From: Bosea sp. 124
GTDB taxonomy: Bacteria; Pseudomonadota; Alphaproteobacteria; Rhizobiales; Beijerinckiaceae
Assembly (NCBI RefSeq): GCF_003046175.1
Contig: NZ_PZZM01000001.1
Span: forward strand, 3,179,001 to 3,243,000
Direction of reading: 5' to 3'
DNA length: 64,000 nt
This document shows positions 16,035 to 25,057 of this stretch, piece by piece. The position numbers and the translations under genes are program-made. The notes below the pieces were generated by a model that searched no databases, was not told the origin of the DNA, and was given only the letters and a program-made list of their open reading frames with translations. Within the stretch, counting starts at the first letter, position 1; each line of letters opens with the position of its first letter.

Positions 16035-17539
16035 GCTGCCGCTCCTGGCAGGAGCACGGCATAATCGGCGGCCGAGGTCGTCTTCACCGACGTCTTCGGC
16101 AAGTGCGGATAGGCCGCCAGGTCGAGGCGGGCCGGGCGCCGTTCCAGACGCGCCAGCGCGATCAGCTTCACCGCGTCGAAGCCGATCGCACCGAGCCGGA
16201 TTGCCTCGCCGACGGCCAAGCTCACGACCTCGCGCGGAAGGGCTTCCATCAGCCGCAGCACCTGGATGAACTCGCGCTTGCCGCGATTGCCCATTCGCGC
16301 CTCCAGCAGATGGCGAAGGTGCTGGAAGGTCTCGGGCAGGTCCCAGCCCTGCAACGCCGCCGCCTGGTCGAGCGCGTTCGGCTTGACCTCGATCAGCGCC
16401 AGATAGTGCAGCGGATCGGCGACGAACACGCCGGTCCCGTAGCTGCGCGGATGCCGGGCGATCTCCTCGCCCCTGCACAGGACCACGACCTCCTCGACGA
16501 AGCCCTTCACCATCACGTCCTGGAAGCCATAGGCCGTCGGCACCGAGTAGTCGTTGGAGCGATAACGGACCAGCGCCGTCGATGAGACCCGCCCGCCACG
16601 CTTCTCGCACGGCTCCAGCGGCACCGCCGGCAAGGGGCGCAGGGCCTCACAATCGGCAGCGAGACGGTCGCCGATCATCTGCGCGTGACGACCGGCGCGC
16701 TCGTCCTGCCGCCGGCGGCAACGCTCGGCCAACATCGCGTTCAGCTCGGCCAAGCTCGCCGCCACCGGGATCGGCGTCATGAAGTTCGAGCGGGCATACT
16801 TCACCAGCCCCTCGACCTTGCCCTTGTCGTTGCCCTTGCCCGGGCGGCCGAACCGATCCCGGAACAGATAGTGGCTTACCAGCTCGGTGAACGCCCGTGT
16901 CCGCTCGCGCCGGCCATCGCCGCAGATCTTCGCCACCGCGATGCGCGTGTTGTCATAGAGCACCGACAGCGGGACGCCGCCAAAGAAGCCGAAGGCCGAG
17001 ACGTGCCCGTCCAGGAACGCCTCCGTCGTCTCGCGCGGATAGGCCTTCACGAAGCAGGCGTCCGACTGCGGCAGGTCCAGGCAGAAGAAGTGAATCTTCT
17101 GCCGCACCCCGCCGATCACCGCGATCGCCTCGCCGAAGTCCACCTGAGCGTGACCAGGCGGATGCGCCAGCGGCACGAAGGTCTCCCGGCCCCGCGCCCG
17201 GCAGAGCCGCACATGGTCCTTCACCACCGTGTAGCCGCCGGCAAAGCCGTGCTCGTCACGAAGGCGCTCGAAGATCCGCTTCGCCGTATGACGCTGCTTC
17301 ACCGGTGACGTCCGATCCGCCTCCAGGATCGCATCGATCACCGGCAGAAGCGGACCCAGCTTCGGCTTCTCGACCGGCTTCGTGCGCGTGTAGCCCGGCG
17401 GCAGCGAGAACCGGCACATCTTCGCAACCGTCTCGCGGCTCAGCCCGAACACGCGAGCCGCTTCCCGCCGGCTCTTCTCCTGGTTGAAAACGAAATCGCG
17501 AACCGCCGCGTAAATCTCCACAGCGAACATCCCCGCCAA
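16031..17539 (-). CDS. istA: IstA, IS21-family DDE transposase
   Basis: A 502-residue transposase. Residues 1-60 contain a helix-turn-helix (SRREAARVFGLSRETVAKMC). The rve-type catalytic core has AQVDFGEA (first Asp, near 130), SVLYDNTRIAV (second Asp, near 195) and GNDKGKVEGLVKYAR (Glu, near 240). A Mu-transposase-like C-terminal part follows. The start at 17539 gives a length matching the family. It is upstream of and overlaps istB. It looks intact, so the element is potentially mobile. Confidence 0.93.
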   Translation of the reverse strand: MAGMFAVEIYAAVRDFVFNQEKSRREAARVFGLSRETVAKMCRFSLPPGYTRTKPVEKPKLGPLLPVIDAILEADRTSPVKQRHTAKRIFERLRDEHGFAGGYTVVKDHVRLCRARGRETFVPLAHPPGHAQVDFGEAIAVIGGVRQKIHFFCLDLPQSDACFVKAYPRETTEAFLDGHVSAFGFFGGVPLSVLYDNTRIAVAKICGDGRRERTRAFTELVSHYLFRDRFGRPGKGNDKGKVEGLVKYARSNFMTPIPVAASLAELNAMLAERCRRRQDERAGRHAQMIGDRLAADCEALRPLPAVPLEPCEKRGGRVSSTALVRYRSNDYSVPTAYGFQDVMVKGFVEEVVVLCRGEEIARHPRSYGTGVFVADPLHYLALIEVKPNALDQAAALQGWDLPETFQHLRHLLEARMGNRGKREFIQVLRLMEALPREVVSLAVGEAIRLGAIGFDAVKLIALARLERRPARLDLAAYPHLPKTSVKTTSAADYAVLLPGAAA

Positions 17540-17639
17540 CCCCGAAAGGGGTCAGCCTATCCAATGGCCGACTTTTACGCCGCCCGCGCCGGCACAAACG
17601 CAGGCGCTCCACTGGATGGTTTTCTCACCGCCGTGCACA

Positions 17640-17808
17640 TGCGGTTGACGAGGCCTGCTTCGCCGTCCCGCTGATAGGCCGCCTTCCAGCGGTAGAAGCT
17701 GGTGCGCCCGACGCCGAAATATCGGCAGGCCTTGCCAACGTCACCGATCTGCTCAGCGTGCCTGAGAACACGCAGCTTGTGCTGCACCTCGCGCCTGAAC
17801 CTGCTCAT
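17640..17808 (-). pseudogene. IS481-family transposase, N-terminal part
   Basis: This encodes residues 1-56 of the IS481 transposase: a helix-turn-helix segment with DVGKACRYFGVGRTSFYRWK and then DGEAGLVNR. The open frame runs on into the IS21 right end (to 17575) for a further 21 or so codons, which are not native. After removal of the IS21 element, GLVNR joins directly to KTVPKNPANRT from 15041, giving a 297-residue product of the usual IS481 size. Confidence 0.9.
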
Positions 17809-17923
17809 CGAGATACCCCTTTCCGCCCCTCAGGGCATGCAAAAAGGATGTCTCGCGAGTCCGTACATTCCTACAGTCGAGAGTTCGGCGTTGGAGGCAG
17901 GTAAAATTGCGGATGGAGTGTGT

Positions 17924-18324
17924 TCAACTACTTCTACGGACGCTGCCGTCCAACTCGGTCGCGTCGGCAACGGTGTTCGAGACGGTTCCATACTTTCGGA
18001 CATTGGTATGAAGCAGCGCCAGGCGCTGGTCAGTTTCGTCGGTATCGACGATGAGTTCATAGCGGACCGATACGATTTTTGGCGGAGAGTCCTGGCGGAC
18101 CGCATGGAGCCGCACCTCGATTCCGCGAAGGTTGAAATGGAGCATCGGGGTTACGCGTTCGATACCCTTGATCATACAAGCTGCTATCGCCGCGAGGAAA
18201 AGCTCGGCGGGATTGAACGCGTCACGTCTCCCGGCGGTATCTGTGTCGAGAAAAATCTCTGCGTCCTTTGTTCTGGCTAGACTCCCTGGGCGTCAATCCG
18301 GTGGGCGGTGACGCTGTATTCCAT
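17924..18324 (-). pseudogene. OsmC-family peroxiredoxin-like protein, frameshifted near the start
   Basis: Starting at ATG 18324 (overlapping the stop of the upstream gene as TAATG), 14 codons read MEYSVTAHRIDAQG and then reach TAG. In another frame immediately after, the sequence continues as DAEIFLDTDTAGRRDAFNPA, then ELFLAAIAACMIKGIER, and on to KYGTVSNTVADATELDG. These are the OsmC fold, including the catalytic Cys of AAIAACMIKG. The second conserved Cys is not obvious. A single-base change near 18283 would restore a protein of about 133 residues. As it stands translation would end early. Confidence 0.82.
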
Positions 18325-18551
18325 TACAGGAGCCTCTCGATTTCTTGCGGCGTCAGAACCTTGCCCGAGGACACGAGCCTCTCGTCAATCACGAGCCCGG
18401 GCGTGGACATCACGCCATAACCGGCGATCTGTGCAAAATCCGTCACCTTGACGATCTCAGCTTCTTTTCCTGCTGCCTTGGCCGCGGCCATGGCATTCTC
18501 GCTCAACGCGACACATTTCTTGCAGCCGGAGCCTAGTATCTTAATGATCAT
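18324..18551 (-). CDS. Small thioredoxin-like CxxC protein
   Basis: A 75-residue protein of the thioredoxin-3 (MTH895/TM0996) type. It starts MIIKILGSGCKKCVALSENA with a CxxC redox pair at residues 10-13 (CKKC), and has the cis-Pro turn in VMSTPGLVIDERLVSSGKVL. Members of this type are often next to a membrane permease of the UPF0718 family, as here, 16 bases downstream of the permease gene. Its stop overlaps the start of the osmC-like gene. A thiol-based role linked to the permease substrate, possibly an arsenic or sulfur compound, is inference. Confidence 0.88.
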   Translation of the reverse strand: MIIKILGSGCKKCVALSENAMAAAKAAGKEAEIVKVTDFAQIAGYGVMSTPGLVIDERLVSSGKVLTPQEIERLL

Positions 18552-18567
18552 CGTCTTTGTCTCCCTT

Positions 18568-19569
18568 TCAAAGGAACAGATAGGTGATGCTGGTGAAGAG
18601 GTATCCGATAATCAGGATGCCTGCTGTGACGATCCCCAGAAACAGGATCAGAAGCGGCATCTTGATCACGCGTTTGAGCATGATGATCGAAGGCAGCGAA
18701 AGCGCTGTAACAGCCATCATGAAGGCCAAAACCGTTCCCAGCCCGACACCCTTACCGACCAAGGCCTCGGCAATGGGCAACGTTCCAAAAATGTCGGCGT
18801 ACATGGGGATGCCCACGACGGTCGCTACCAGAACGGACCACCACTTGTCCTGCCCCAGAAGGGCGGTGATCGTAGCCTCGGGAATCCAGTTATGGATCAA
18901 CGCGCCAACGCCCACCCCGAAAAGGATATAAGGCCAAACACGATGGATGATCTCCGTCACCTGATCCCAAGCGTAGCGGAACCGTTCCGCCCGCGACATG
19001 GTTGCTTCGCCGTCTTTGACCGGCACGGTGTACACAAAGCTCTCCACCTGATTTTCCATTCTGACCTTGCCGATGAGGGTGCCTCCTGCCACCGCGAGCA
19101 CCAGCCCAACGCCGATATAGGTCAGGGCGATCGGCCAACTGAAAATTGAGGCGATGAGGATCATCGAGGCCAGATCGACCAGGGGCGACGAGATCAGGAA
19201 TGAGAACGTCACTCCGAGCGGCAGCCCAGCCGCCGTGAAACCTATAAAGAGCGGAATGGACGAACACGAACAGAACGGCGTGATCGTTCCCAGAAGCGCT
19301 CCAATGACGTTTGCACCGATGCCGGAATATCCGCCAAGGATGCGGCGCGTTCGCTCCGGCGGGAAGTAGCTCTGCACCCAGGAGATCGCGAAGATTAGCA
19401 CCGACAGCAGGATGAATATCTTGATGACGTCGTAGATGAAGAAATGAAGGCTGGCGCCGACGGGTGTGGCGACGTCGAGTCCTGTGGCTGCCAGAAGGTA
19501 CGCCACCAAGTCCGACAGCCATTCCATTCGCAACAATTGGTCATTCAGCCAGCCAAAGAATCCGCTCAT
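18568..19569 (-). CDS. UPF0718 (DUF318/ArsP-like) permease
   Basis: A 333-residue integral membrane protein with about eight to nine hydrophobic helices in two related halves. Diagnostic motifs include TPFCSCSSIPLFIGFTAAGL (about residue 100), containing the conserved CxCSS Cys pair, and the polar loop SSPLVDLASM. The second half has VGIPMYADIFGTLPIAEALV. Relatives include ArsP, a methylarsenite exporter. It heads a three-gene minus-strand operon with the CxxC protein and OsmC. The substrate is not established. The upstream flank contains no ArsR regulator; instead IS630 scraps begin about 250 bases away. Confidence 0.88.
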   Translation of the reverse strand: MSGFFGWLNDQLLRMEWLSDLVAYLLAATGLDVATPVGASLHFFIYDVIKIFILLSVLIFAISWVQSYFPPERTRRILGGYSGIGANVIGALLGTITPFCSCSSIPLFIGFTAAGLPLGVTFSFLISSPLVDLASMILIASIFSWPIALTYIGVGLVLAVAGGTLIGKVRMENQVESFVYTVPVKDGEATMSRAERFRYAWDQVTEIIHRVWPYILFGVGVGALIHNWIPEATITALLGQDKWWSVLVATVVGIPMYADIFGTLPIAEALVGKGVGLGTVLAFMMAVTALSLPSIIMLKRVIKMPLLILFLGIVTAGILIIGYLFTSITYLFL

Positions 19570-19824
19570 ACGGCATTTTCCTAATTTTAAGCCGCGAAAA
19601 CGAAATTCTGGGCGCCCACCCTCGGGCAGGGGTGAAGCCGTGTACAGTATAGGCCGCTGCCCACCTCAGAAGCGAGGGTGATAAAGCTGGTGCTGCACTG
19701 CGTAGCTCAAGGGGGCATCTCGCTAGAAAACGCGAGCTAATACCAACGGCCACTGGATCTGACACACGGGGTCTCTTCGGCGGCTCGTTTCGCTGATTCC
19801 ATGGGGGCGAGGAGGATTCGCGCC

Positions 19825-20066
19825 ATGGCTGCTGCGGTGAAGCTTCGAACGGATTATTCGGCCTTCGATTTGCGCCGGCTTGCCCCCGCGTCGCGGCACG
19901 CCAAGCAAAGCCGCCGGCTTCTATCGCTGGCGACGGTTCTCGACGGCATGGATCGGGAGCAGCCGCGCGGATCCGCGGCATGGATCGCCAGACGCTGCGC
20001 GACTGGGTTCATCGGTTCAACGAAGCTGGCCCCGACGGGCTGAAGGACATCCGCTCGAAGGGGTAG
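19825..20066 (+). pseudogene. IS630-family transposase N-terminal remnant
   Basis: The N-terminal helix-turn-helix region of an IS630-type transposase can be read: MAAAVKLRTDYSAFDLRRLA, then SRRLLSLATVLDGMDREQ. After a frameshift near 19965 comes RGMDRQTLRDWVHRFNEAGP, then DGLKDIRSKG and a stop at 20066. The DDE catalytic part is absent. Decayed and inactive. Confidence 0.8.
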
Positions 20067-20183
20067 GAGATAATAGCCGAGGCCAAGATCGACCTCGCCA
20101 TTCAGCACCGCCCCGGCGATCAGGTCGACGCGCATGCTGCAGAGCGTGATCTGAACGCCCGGGCGCTCCTCGGCGACCCTCAA
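20067..20183 (-). pseudogene. Fragment of a LysR-type regulator effector domain
   Basis: About 38 residues ([20 protein letters not shown], then IAGAVLNGEVDLGLGYYL) match the start of a LysR substrate-binding domain, where LxxGxLDLAL-like motifs define subdomain I. It is cut by the IS630 remnant on one side and by the chemotaxis gene on the other. No DNA-binding domain is present. Confidence 0.65.
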
Positions 20184-22372
20184 GCCGCAACTCTCACCTG
20201 CATCGGCCTCGCTGACCTCCGATCGACCGTCTTGAAGCCTGCCACGATCTGGTTCAGCCGGTCGATCTGCTCGGACAAGGACATCGCCGACGCGGCGCTC
20301 TCCTCCGACAGGGCCGCGTTCTGCTGGGTCATCTCGTCCATCTGCGCCACGACCTGCGCCATGGCGTCGATGCCGTTCGACTGCTCGCCGGTGGCGGCGG
20401 CGATCTGCGTGATCTGCCCCGAGAGATCGTTCGCCGACGCGACGATGTTGCTCAGGACCTCGCCGGTGGAGCGCACCAGCGCCACCCCTTGCGAGACCTC
20501 CGCGCCCGAGCTGGCGATCAGCAGCTTGATGTCGCGCGCCGCCTCGCCCGAGCGCTGCGCCAGCGTGCGGACCTCCGAGGCCACGACGGCGAAGCCCTTG
20601 CCGGCATCGCCGGCCCGCGCCGCCTCGACGGCCGCGTTCAGCGCCAGCAGATTGGTCTGAAAGGCAATGCCGTCGATGACCGTGGTGATCTCGGCGATCT
20701 TGCCACTCGACTGCTCGATGCGCGCCATGGCGTCGACCGCATCGGCGACGGTCGCGCCGCCTTGGCCGGCGATGGACGTCGTCTGCTGCGCTAACGCTAC
20801 GCTGCGACGCGAGGCCGTCGCGCTGTGCTTGACCGACGCCGCAAGCTGCTCCGTCGTCGCGGCCGTCTCCTCCAGCGAGGCGGCCTGCTGTTCGGTGCGC
20901 TGCGACAGGTCGTTGGCGCCAGTGGTGATCTCGCGCGCCGACAGGCCAATCTGGGCCGCGGTCGCCTGAATCGTGGCGACGGTCGCGCCCAGCTTGTAAA
21001 CGGTGCCGTTGATCGCGCGCCGCAGCTCGCCCAACCGGCCTTCATAAGCCGTCTCGATCTCATGCGTGAGATCGCCCTCGGCCACCGCGTCCAGCACCGT
21101 CGCAAATTCGCCCGTCGCCCGGTCGACCACCTGGTTGATCAGGTTCACGCTCTCGACGAGCGTCTGTAGATCGGGCCCGACCGTGCCGGCCGCGACGCGG
21201 CCGCTGAAATCACCTCTCGCGGCGCGCTCGACGACGGCGCCGACCTGGGCGACGACCTGGACCATCGCCTCCGCCCGCGCGCTGCGTTCGGCCGCGGTCA
21301 GCCTTTCGTCGGCCTCCAGGGCGCGAACGCGATCGGCGTTCTCCCTGAACACGCCGATCGCCACCGCCATCGCCCCGATCTCGTCCTTCCGGCCCTGATG
21401 CGGCACGGCGACATCGAGACGGCCCGCGGTCAGGGCTTTCATCACGCCGGTCAGCTGCTCGATTGAGCGGACGCTGCGGAGGGAGATCAGCGCCACCAGC
21501 GGCACCAGAATCAGCAGCAGCAGCAGCGCCTTGCCGGCGAGACTGAGCTCGAAGGCGACCAGGGCCGCAAATCTTGGCCCGCGATCGGACAAGGTCACGA
21601 CGGTGAGGGCGGCGGCGCCTTCGATGGGAAGCGACAGGCCCGACACCTCGAATGCGCGCCCGCTCAGGTTCACCGTGGCGGTGGCGTCCGCCGCCAGGGC
21701 CCCGTCGGGGATGGCTAAGGATGTCAGGTCGGGCAGCGTCGCGGCATTGACCTTGCCCTTGTAGATCAGCACTGCCTCGGCACCGGTCAACCGCTTGATC
21801 TCGGCCGCCGTATCGGCGCGGAAGCGCGAACCGAGTTTCAGCGTGCCGATGCGCTGCCCGCCGAGATTGATCGGCTGGACCGATTCGGTCGCCACTTCCC
21901 CCGACGAGGGCGAGACCGAAAGGCCGCTGGCCGGCTGCCCTCCGATCGCTCGACGGACCAACGGCTCCTTGCTCTTGTCGTCGCCGGCGCTGTTGGGGTT
22001 GTGACCCCGCATGATGACGACGCCCTTCGCATCGGTCACTTCAAGCGTGCCAATGACAGGGTCGAGTTGCTTGATCTGGGCGAAGAGCCGCACGAAGGTC
22101 TCGCGCAACCTGGCCTTGTCGGCGCTCTGCACGGCCGACACGACCTCGGGGTGCGTCGCGTAGATCGAAGCGTAGGTATCGACCCGGTGGCCGATCTTGG
22201 CCAGCACGTCCTGAGCGCGACCGCGCGTCGCCAGAGCGTCCTTCGACATGTCGAGATCGGCATCGGCCCTGAGCGCGAAATGCGACAGCACCAGGAGCAC
22301 GGCGCAGCAAGCCACGCACAACGCCACGACCAGGCCCGCCGCCTTGGCGCCCAACGACTGAAGTCTCGGCAT
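20180..22372 (-). CDS. Methyl-accepting chemotaxis protein
   Basis: A 730-residue transducer. TM1 is at about residues 10-30, a periplasmic Cache-type sensor spans about 35-270, TM2 about 275-300, and HAMP follows (about 300-355) with a second HAMP-like region (about 385-450). The cytoplasmic signalling domain has the hairpin tip around [20 protein letters not shown] and [20 protein letters not shown], which is nearly invariant in the family. The receptor lacks a C-terminal CheR-binding pentapeptide. The start at 22372 follows AGGGAGA; the in-frame start at 22402 is less likely. The ligand is unknown. Its 3' end abuts a LysR fragment. Confidence 0.92.
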   Translation of the reverse strand: MPRLQSLGAKAAGLVVALCVACCAVLLVLSHFALRADADLDMSKDALATRGRAQDVLAKIGHRVDTYASIYATHPEVVSAVQSADKARLRETFVRLFAQIKQLDPVIGTLEVTDAKGVVIMRGHNPNSAGDDKSKEPLVRRAIGGQPASGLSVSPSSGEVATESVQPINLGGQRIGTLKLGSRFRADTAAEIKRLTGAEAVLIYKGKVNAATLPDLTSLAIPDGALAADATATVNLSGRAFEVSGLSLPIEGAAALTVVTLSDRGPRFAALVAFELSLAGKALLLLLILVPLVALISLRSVRSIEQLTGVMKALTAGRLDVAVPHQGRKDEIGAMAVAIGVFRENADRVRALEADERLTAAERSARAEAMVQVVAQVGAVVERAARGDFSGRVAAGTVGPDLQTLVESVNLINQVVDRATGEFATVLDAVAEGDLTHEIETAYEGRLGELRRAINGTVYKLGATVATIQATAAQIGLSAREITTGANDLSQRTEQQAASLEETAATTEQLAASVKHSATASRRSVALAQQTTSIAGQGGATVADAVDAMARIEQSSGKIAEITTVIDGIAFQTNLLALNAAVEAARAGDAGKGFAVVASEVRTLAQRSGEAARDIKLLIASSGAEVSQGVALVRSTGEVLSNIVASANDLSGQITQIAAATGEQSNGIDAMAQVVAQMDEMTQQNAALSEESAASAMSLSEQIDRLNQIVAGFKTVDRRSARPMQVRVAA

Positions 22373-22635
22373 TTTTTTCTCCCTAGATCGTAGCGCGATC
22401 AATTACGATAAGAGGGTTAAAAATGCTTACGCAGCGTGATGATATGCTCGTTTTCTAGGCACGCGCGGGGCGCGCATGGGCGGCTTTTGCGCGGGTACGG
22501 GCACACCTTTTTAGTGGCGGCTATCCAAGGCATTTTGGCCATCGCTGACGACCACATTCACGCGCCCAAGCGTTTAGCGCGGGCCGCTACCCGGATGTCG
22601 TTGATGCGACACGGCCGGAACCCTGCCGTGACGCG

Positions 22636-23150
22636 TACGGGCAATTGAGGGTCGAGCACATCATCGTCTGCGGCCACTTCGGCTGCGGCGGCGTCCAGCG
22701 AGCGCTGGTGACGGAACGCGGTGCGATGCTGGACCACTGGCTCCAGCCGATCTCGATCCTGCACCGCAAGCACCGCGAGACGTTCGCTCGCAGGCCGGAC
22801 GAGGCATGCCGTCTTGATCGGATGTGCAAGATCAACGTCGAGATGCAGGTCCGCCGGGTCGCACAGACACCGATCGTCGAGAATGCATGGGCGCGCGGCC
22901 AGGAGCTGAACCTCCATGGCTGGTTCTATGCGATCGAGGAGGCCTGCTGCGCGACCTCGGCCCGCATTTGTCGTCGATCGAGCAACGCGACGCGCTGCCC
23001 TCGATCGACAATCGCGTCCTTCATCCCGTCGAGGCCGTGAGCGCGCTGAGGCCCCAGGCTCTGGACGGCTTCGCAAACCTCGCCGAGGTCGAGCACTCGC
23101 ATTCGCCCTGCTGCAGGGCGACCGGTCTCCACCCTCCCGGTCATGGCTGA
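22636..23150 (+). pseudogene. Beta-type carbonic anhydrase fragment, N-terminus lost and frameshifted
   Basis: The central and C-terminal parts of a beta carbonic anhydrase can be read: LRVEHIIVCGHFGCGGVQRA carries the zinc-ligand His and Cys (HFGC), followed by RKHRETFARR, MCKINVEMQVRRVAQTPIV and WARGQELNLHGWFYAIEE. A shift near 22943 then puts GLLRDLGPHLSSIEQRDALP in another frame. The N-terminal third, with the first zinc Cys and catalytic Asp, is missing. The reaction of the family is CO2 hydration; this copy cannot be active. Confidence 0.85.
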
Positions 23151-23172
23151 ACCCGAGACAAGAGCACCCCCG

Positions 23173-23758
23173 ATGTCGGACATCATCACCATCACGGCCC
23201 AAATCTATACCGACAGCGATGCAGCGGACCGCGCCTTCCGCGACGTCGCGATGACCTTGATCGAGTGGGGCTTCAGGCTTGCCGGGTTGGTCGAGCACAA
23301 CACGGTCCGGCCGGGACGGTCGCGCTGCGACACGGTCCTCGAGGAACTCGCGAGCGGCGAGCTGATCGGTATTTCACAAGATCGCGGTCGGCTGGCGCGC
23401 GGCTGTGCTCTGGACGTCGGTCAACTGCAGGGCGCGATGCAGATCGTGCGCGCGGCGCTCGACACGGGCCGGACCTCGTCATTCTGAACAAGTTTGGCAA
23501 GACCGAAGTGGAGGGCGCGGGCTTCCGCCCCTGATCGCCGAAGCAATGGAGGCCGGCATGCCGCTGCTGATCGCCGTACCCTGGCGCAACGTCGAGAACT
23601 GGCGCCTCTTCGCCGGCGCAATGGCGCGAGAGGTCGACCCTGATCAACTGACCGCCGATGGACCCAGCTTGTATGACGCCCTCGGCTTCGGACTCGGCTC
23701 GGACGAGGCGCGGGAGCCTGCGATCCAGCCGCTTCTGGCGATCTCGACGCGTCACTGA
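23173..23758 (+). pseudogene. DUF2478 protein gene with two frameshifts
   Basis: DUF2478 proteins are small nucleotide-binding-like proteins often encoded near molybdate genes. Frame 1 from ATG 23173 gives MSDIITITAQIYTDSDAADR, then LVEHNTVRPGRSRCDTVLEE and ISQDRGRLARGCALDVGQLQ. It shifts near 23475 to DLVILNKFGKTEVEGAGFRP, and again near 23533 to LIAEAMEAGMPLLIAVPWRN. The three parts read as one 190-residue family member. modE-modABC lie 8 kb downstream, on the other side of several broken genes. Confidence 0.8.
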
Positions 23759-23887
23759 CAATCGAAACCAAAGTGCAGCTGTCCGACCGGTCATTGACGC
23801 TGCGCAATGCAGGTGAGGCCGCGGTGATGAAAGCTGGCAAGACTAGAGCTTGCGGATCGTCGCGCCCTTCCAAGATCGGATCTGTCC

Positions 23888-25057
23888 ATGTCCAAGCGCA
23901 TCGCGCTGTCGGCCGTTCTGATCCTCGTCGCGATGGCGGTGGCCGGCATCGTCTATGTCCGCAAGCTGAGCCCCGTCACCGTCGACATCGCTCGGGTCGA
24001 GCGTGATGTCGAAATCCGGGTCTTCGGGCTGGGCAGCGTCGAGGCGCAGGTTCTGTCCCGGATCGGCTTCCAGGTCGCGGGCAGGATCGTGCAGCTTGCC
24101 GCCGACCAGGGCGAGATCGTCCCGGCGGGCACCGTGCTGGCCACCCTTGAGGACAGTTCGCAGCGCGCCCGTGTCGCCAAGGCTGAGGTGGCGAAGCTGC
24201 AGGCGCAGGCGGCTCTCGCCAAGGCGCAGGCGCTGTTGCAGCGGTCGGAGGCGAACCTCCAGCAGCGGGTGCTGGTGAACCAGCGTCGCCAGTCGCTCGT
24301 CGATCGCGGTAGCGTCTCGCGCGAGCAGGCCGACGAAGCCCAGACCAACGCGACGCTCGCGCAGGCCGATCTCGCCGTCGCCAAGGCAGAGGTCCGGGTG
24401 GCCGAGGCGGCCCGTGACGACGTCGCCGCGGCGCTGACGATCGAACAGGTTCTGCTCGACCAGCACCGTCTGGTGGCGCCTTATCGCGCACGCATCCTCT
24501 CGCGCCTGAAGGAGGCCGGCGCCATTGCGGGCGTAGGCGAAGTCATCTTCACGATCATCGAACCGAACTCGGTCTGGGTGCGTGCCTTCATCGACGAGGC
24601 CATGTCCGGCGGTCTCGCAGTCGGGCAGAAGGCGCTGGTCCGGCTGCGCTCGGAGATGAACACCGTCGTCGAGGCGCAGATCGTCCGGATCGATCAGGAG
24701 AACGACCGGGTCACCGAGGAGCGCAGGGTCTATGTGCGCTGCGTGACCTGTGAGCCGGAGCGTCAGAGCCGCTATCTCGGCGAGCAGGCCGAGATCGAGA
24801 TCATCAAGCGGATCGTCCCGGAGGGCCTGTTCGTGCCGCTGCGTGCGGTGAGCGGCTTCGATGGTCGTGCGGGCACGATCTGGACGCTCGAGGACGGCAA
24901 GCTCAACCGGCGTCTCGTTTCGCTCGGAGATCGGCTGCTCGACGGCCGCGCGCTGATCGTCGAGGGCCTGCCCGCCGATGCGCGCGCGGTAGTCTCTGTG
25001 CCGACGGACGGCTTGACCGTCGGGCGCAGGGCGGTGGCCTCCGAGAGCCCCCGATGA
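23888..25057 (+). CDS. HlyD/MacA-type periplasmic adaptor of an ABC exporter
   Basis: A 389-residue membrane-fusion protein. Residues 1-22 are a signal anchor. A lipoyl/biotinyl-like half follows (GRIVQLAADQGEIVPAGTVL, about 65-90), then a long helical hairpin coiled coil (about 95-175, Ala/Gln/Glu rich, with RGSVSREQADEA), a second lipoyl half (HRLVAPYRARILSRLKEAGA) and a beta-barrel domain. It overlaps the FtsX-like permease gene by ATGA and so forms a single operon with it and the ATPase. Together they resemble DevBCA/MacAB-type exporters; the outer-membrane partner is not encoded here. Confidence 0.9.
   Translation: MSKRIALSAVLILVAMAVAGIVYVRKLSPVTVDIARVERDVEIRVFGLGSVEAQVLSRIGFQVAGRIVQLAADQGEIVPAGTVLATLEDSSQRARVAKAEVAKLQAQAALAKAQALLQRSEANLQQRVLVNQRRQSLVDRGSVSREQADEAQTNATLAQADLAVAKAEVRVAEAARDDVAAALTIEQVLLDQHRLVAPYRARILSRLKEAGAIAGVGEVIFTIIEPNSVWVRAFIDEAMSGGLAVGQKALVRLRSEMNTVVEAQIVRIDQENDRVTEERRVYVRCVTCEPERQSRYLGEQAEIEIIKRIVPEGLFVPLRAVSGFDGRAGTIWTLEDGKLNRRLVSLGDRLLDGRALIVEGLPADARAVVSVPTDGLTVGRRAVASESPR

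Larger units (their letters stand above)
15048..17639 (-). mobile_element. Complete IS21-family element with 6-bp target duplication
   Basis: Ends are TGTCAACGGCGGT at 15048 (inward) and, on the minus strand, TGTGCACGGCGGT from 17639 inward, an 11/13 match. Further internal repeats (GGCGGAGTAAAAG near 15080 and GGCGGCGTAAAAG near 17575 on the other strand) also match, as expected for multiple binding sites in IS21 ends. The flanks repeat tgcggt at 15042-15047 and 17640-17645. Removing the 2592-bp element and one copy of the duplication rejoins the IS481 transposase in frame. It encodes istA and istB with an ATGA overlap and appears intact. Confidence 0.9.
14283..17867 (-). mobile_element. IS481-family element, interrupted by an IS21-family element
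   Basis: The two outer ends carry imperfect inverted repeats: TGTCGGCGAGCTGGTGAGAC from 14283 inward, and on the other strand TGTACGGACTCGCGAGACAT from 17867 inward, with GAGACATCC shared. Between them lie two halves of one IS481 transposase, separated by a complete IS21-family insertion at 15048-17639. No clear target duplication is visible outside the ends. Exact ends are provisional. Confidence 0.7.
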
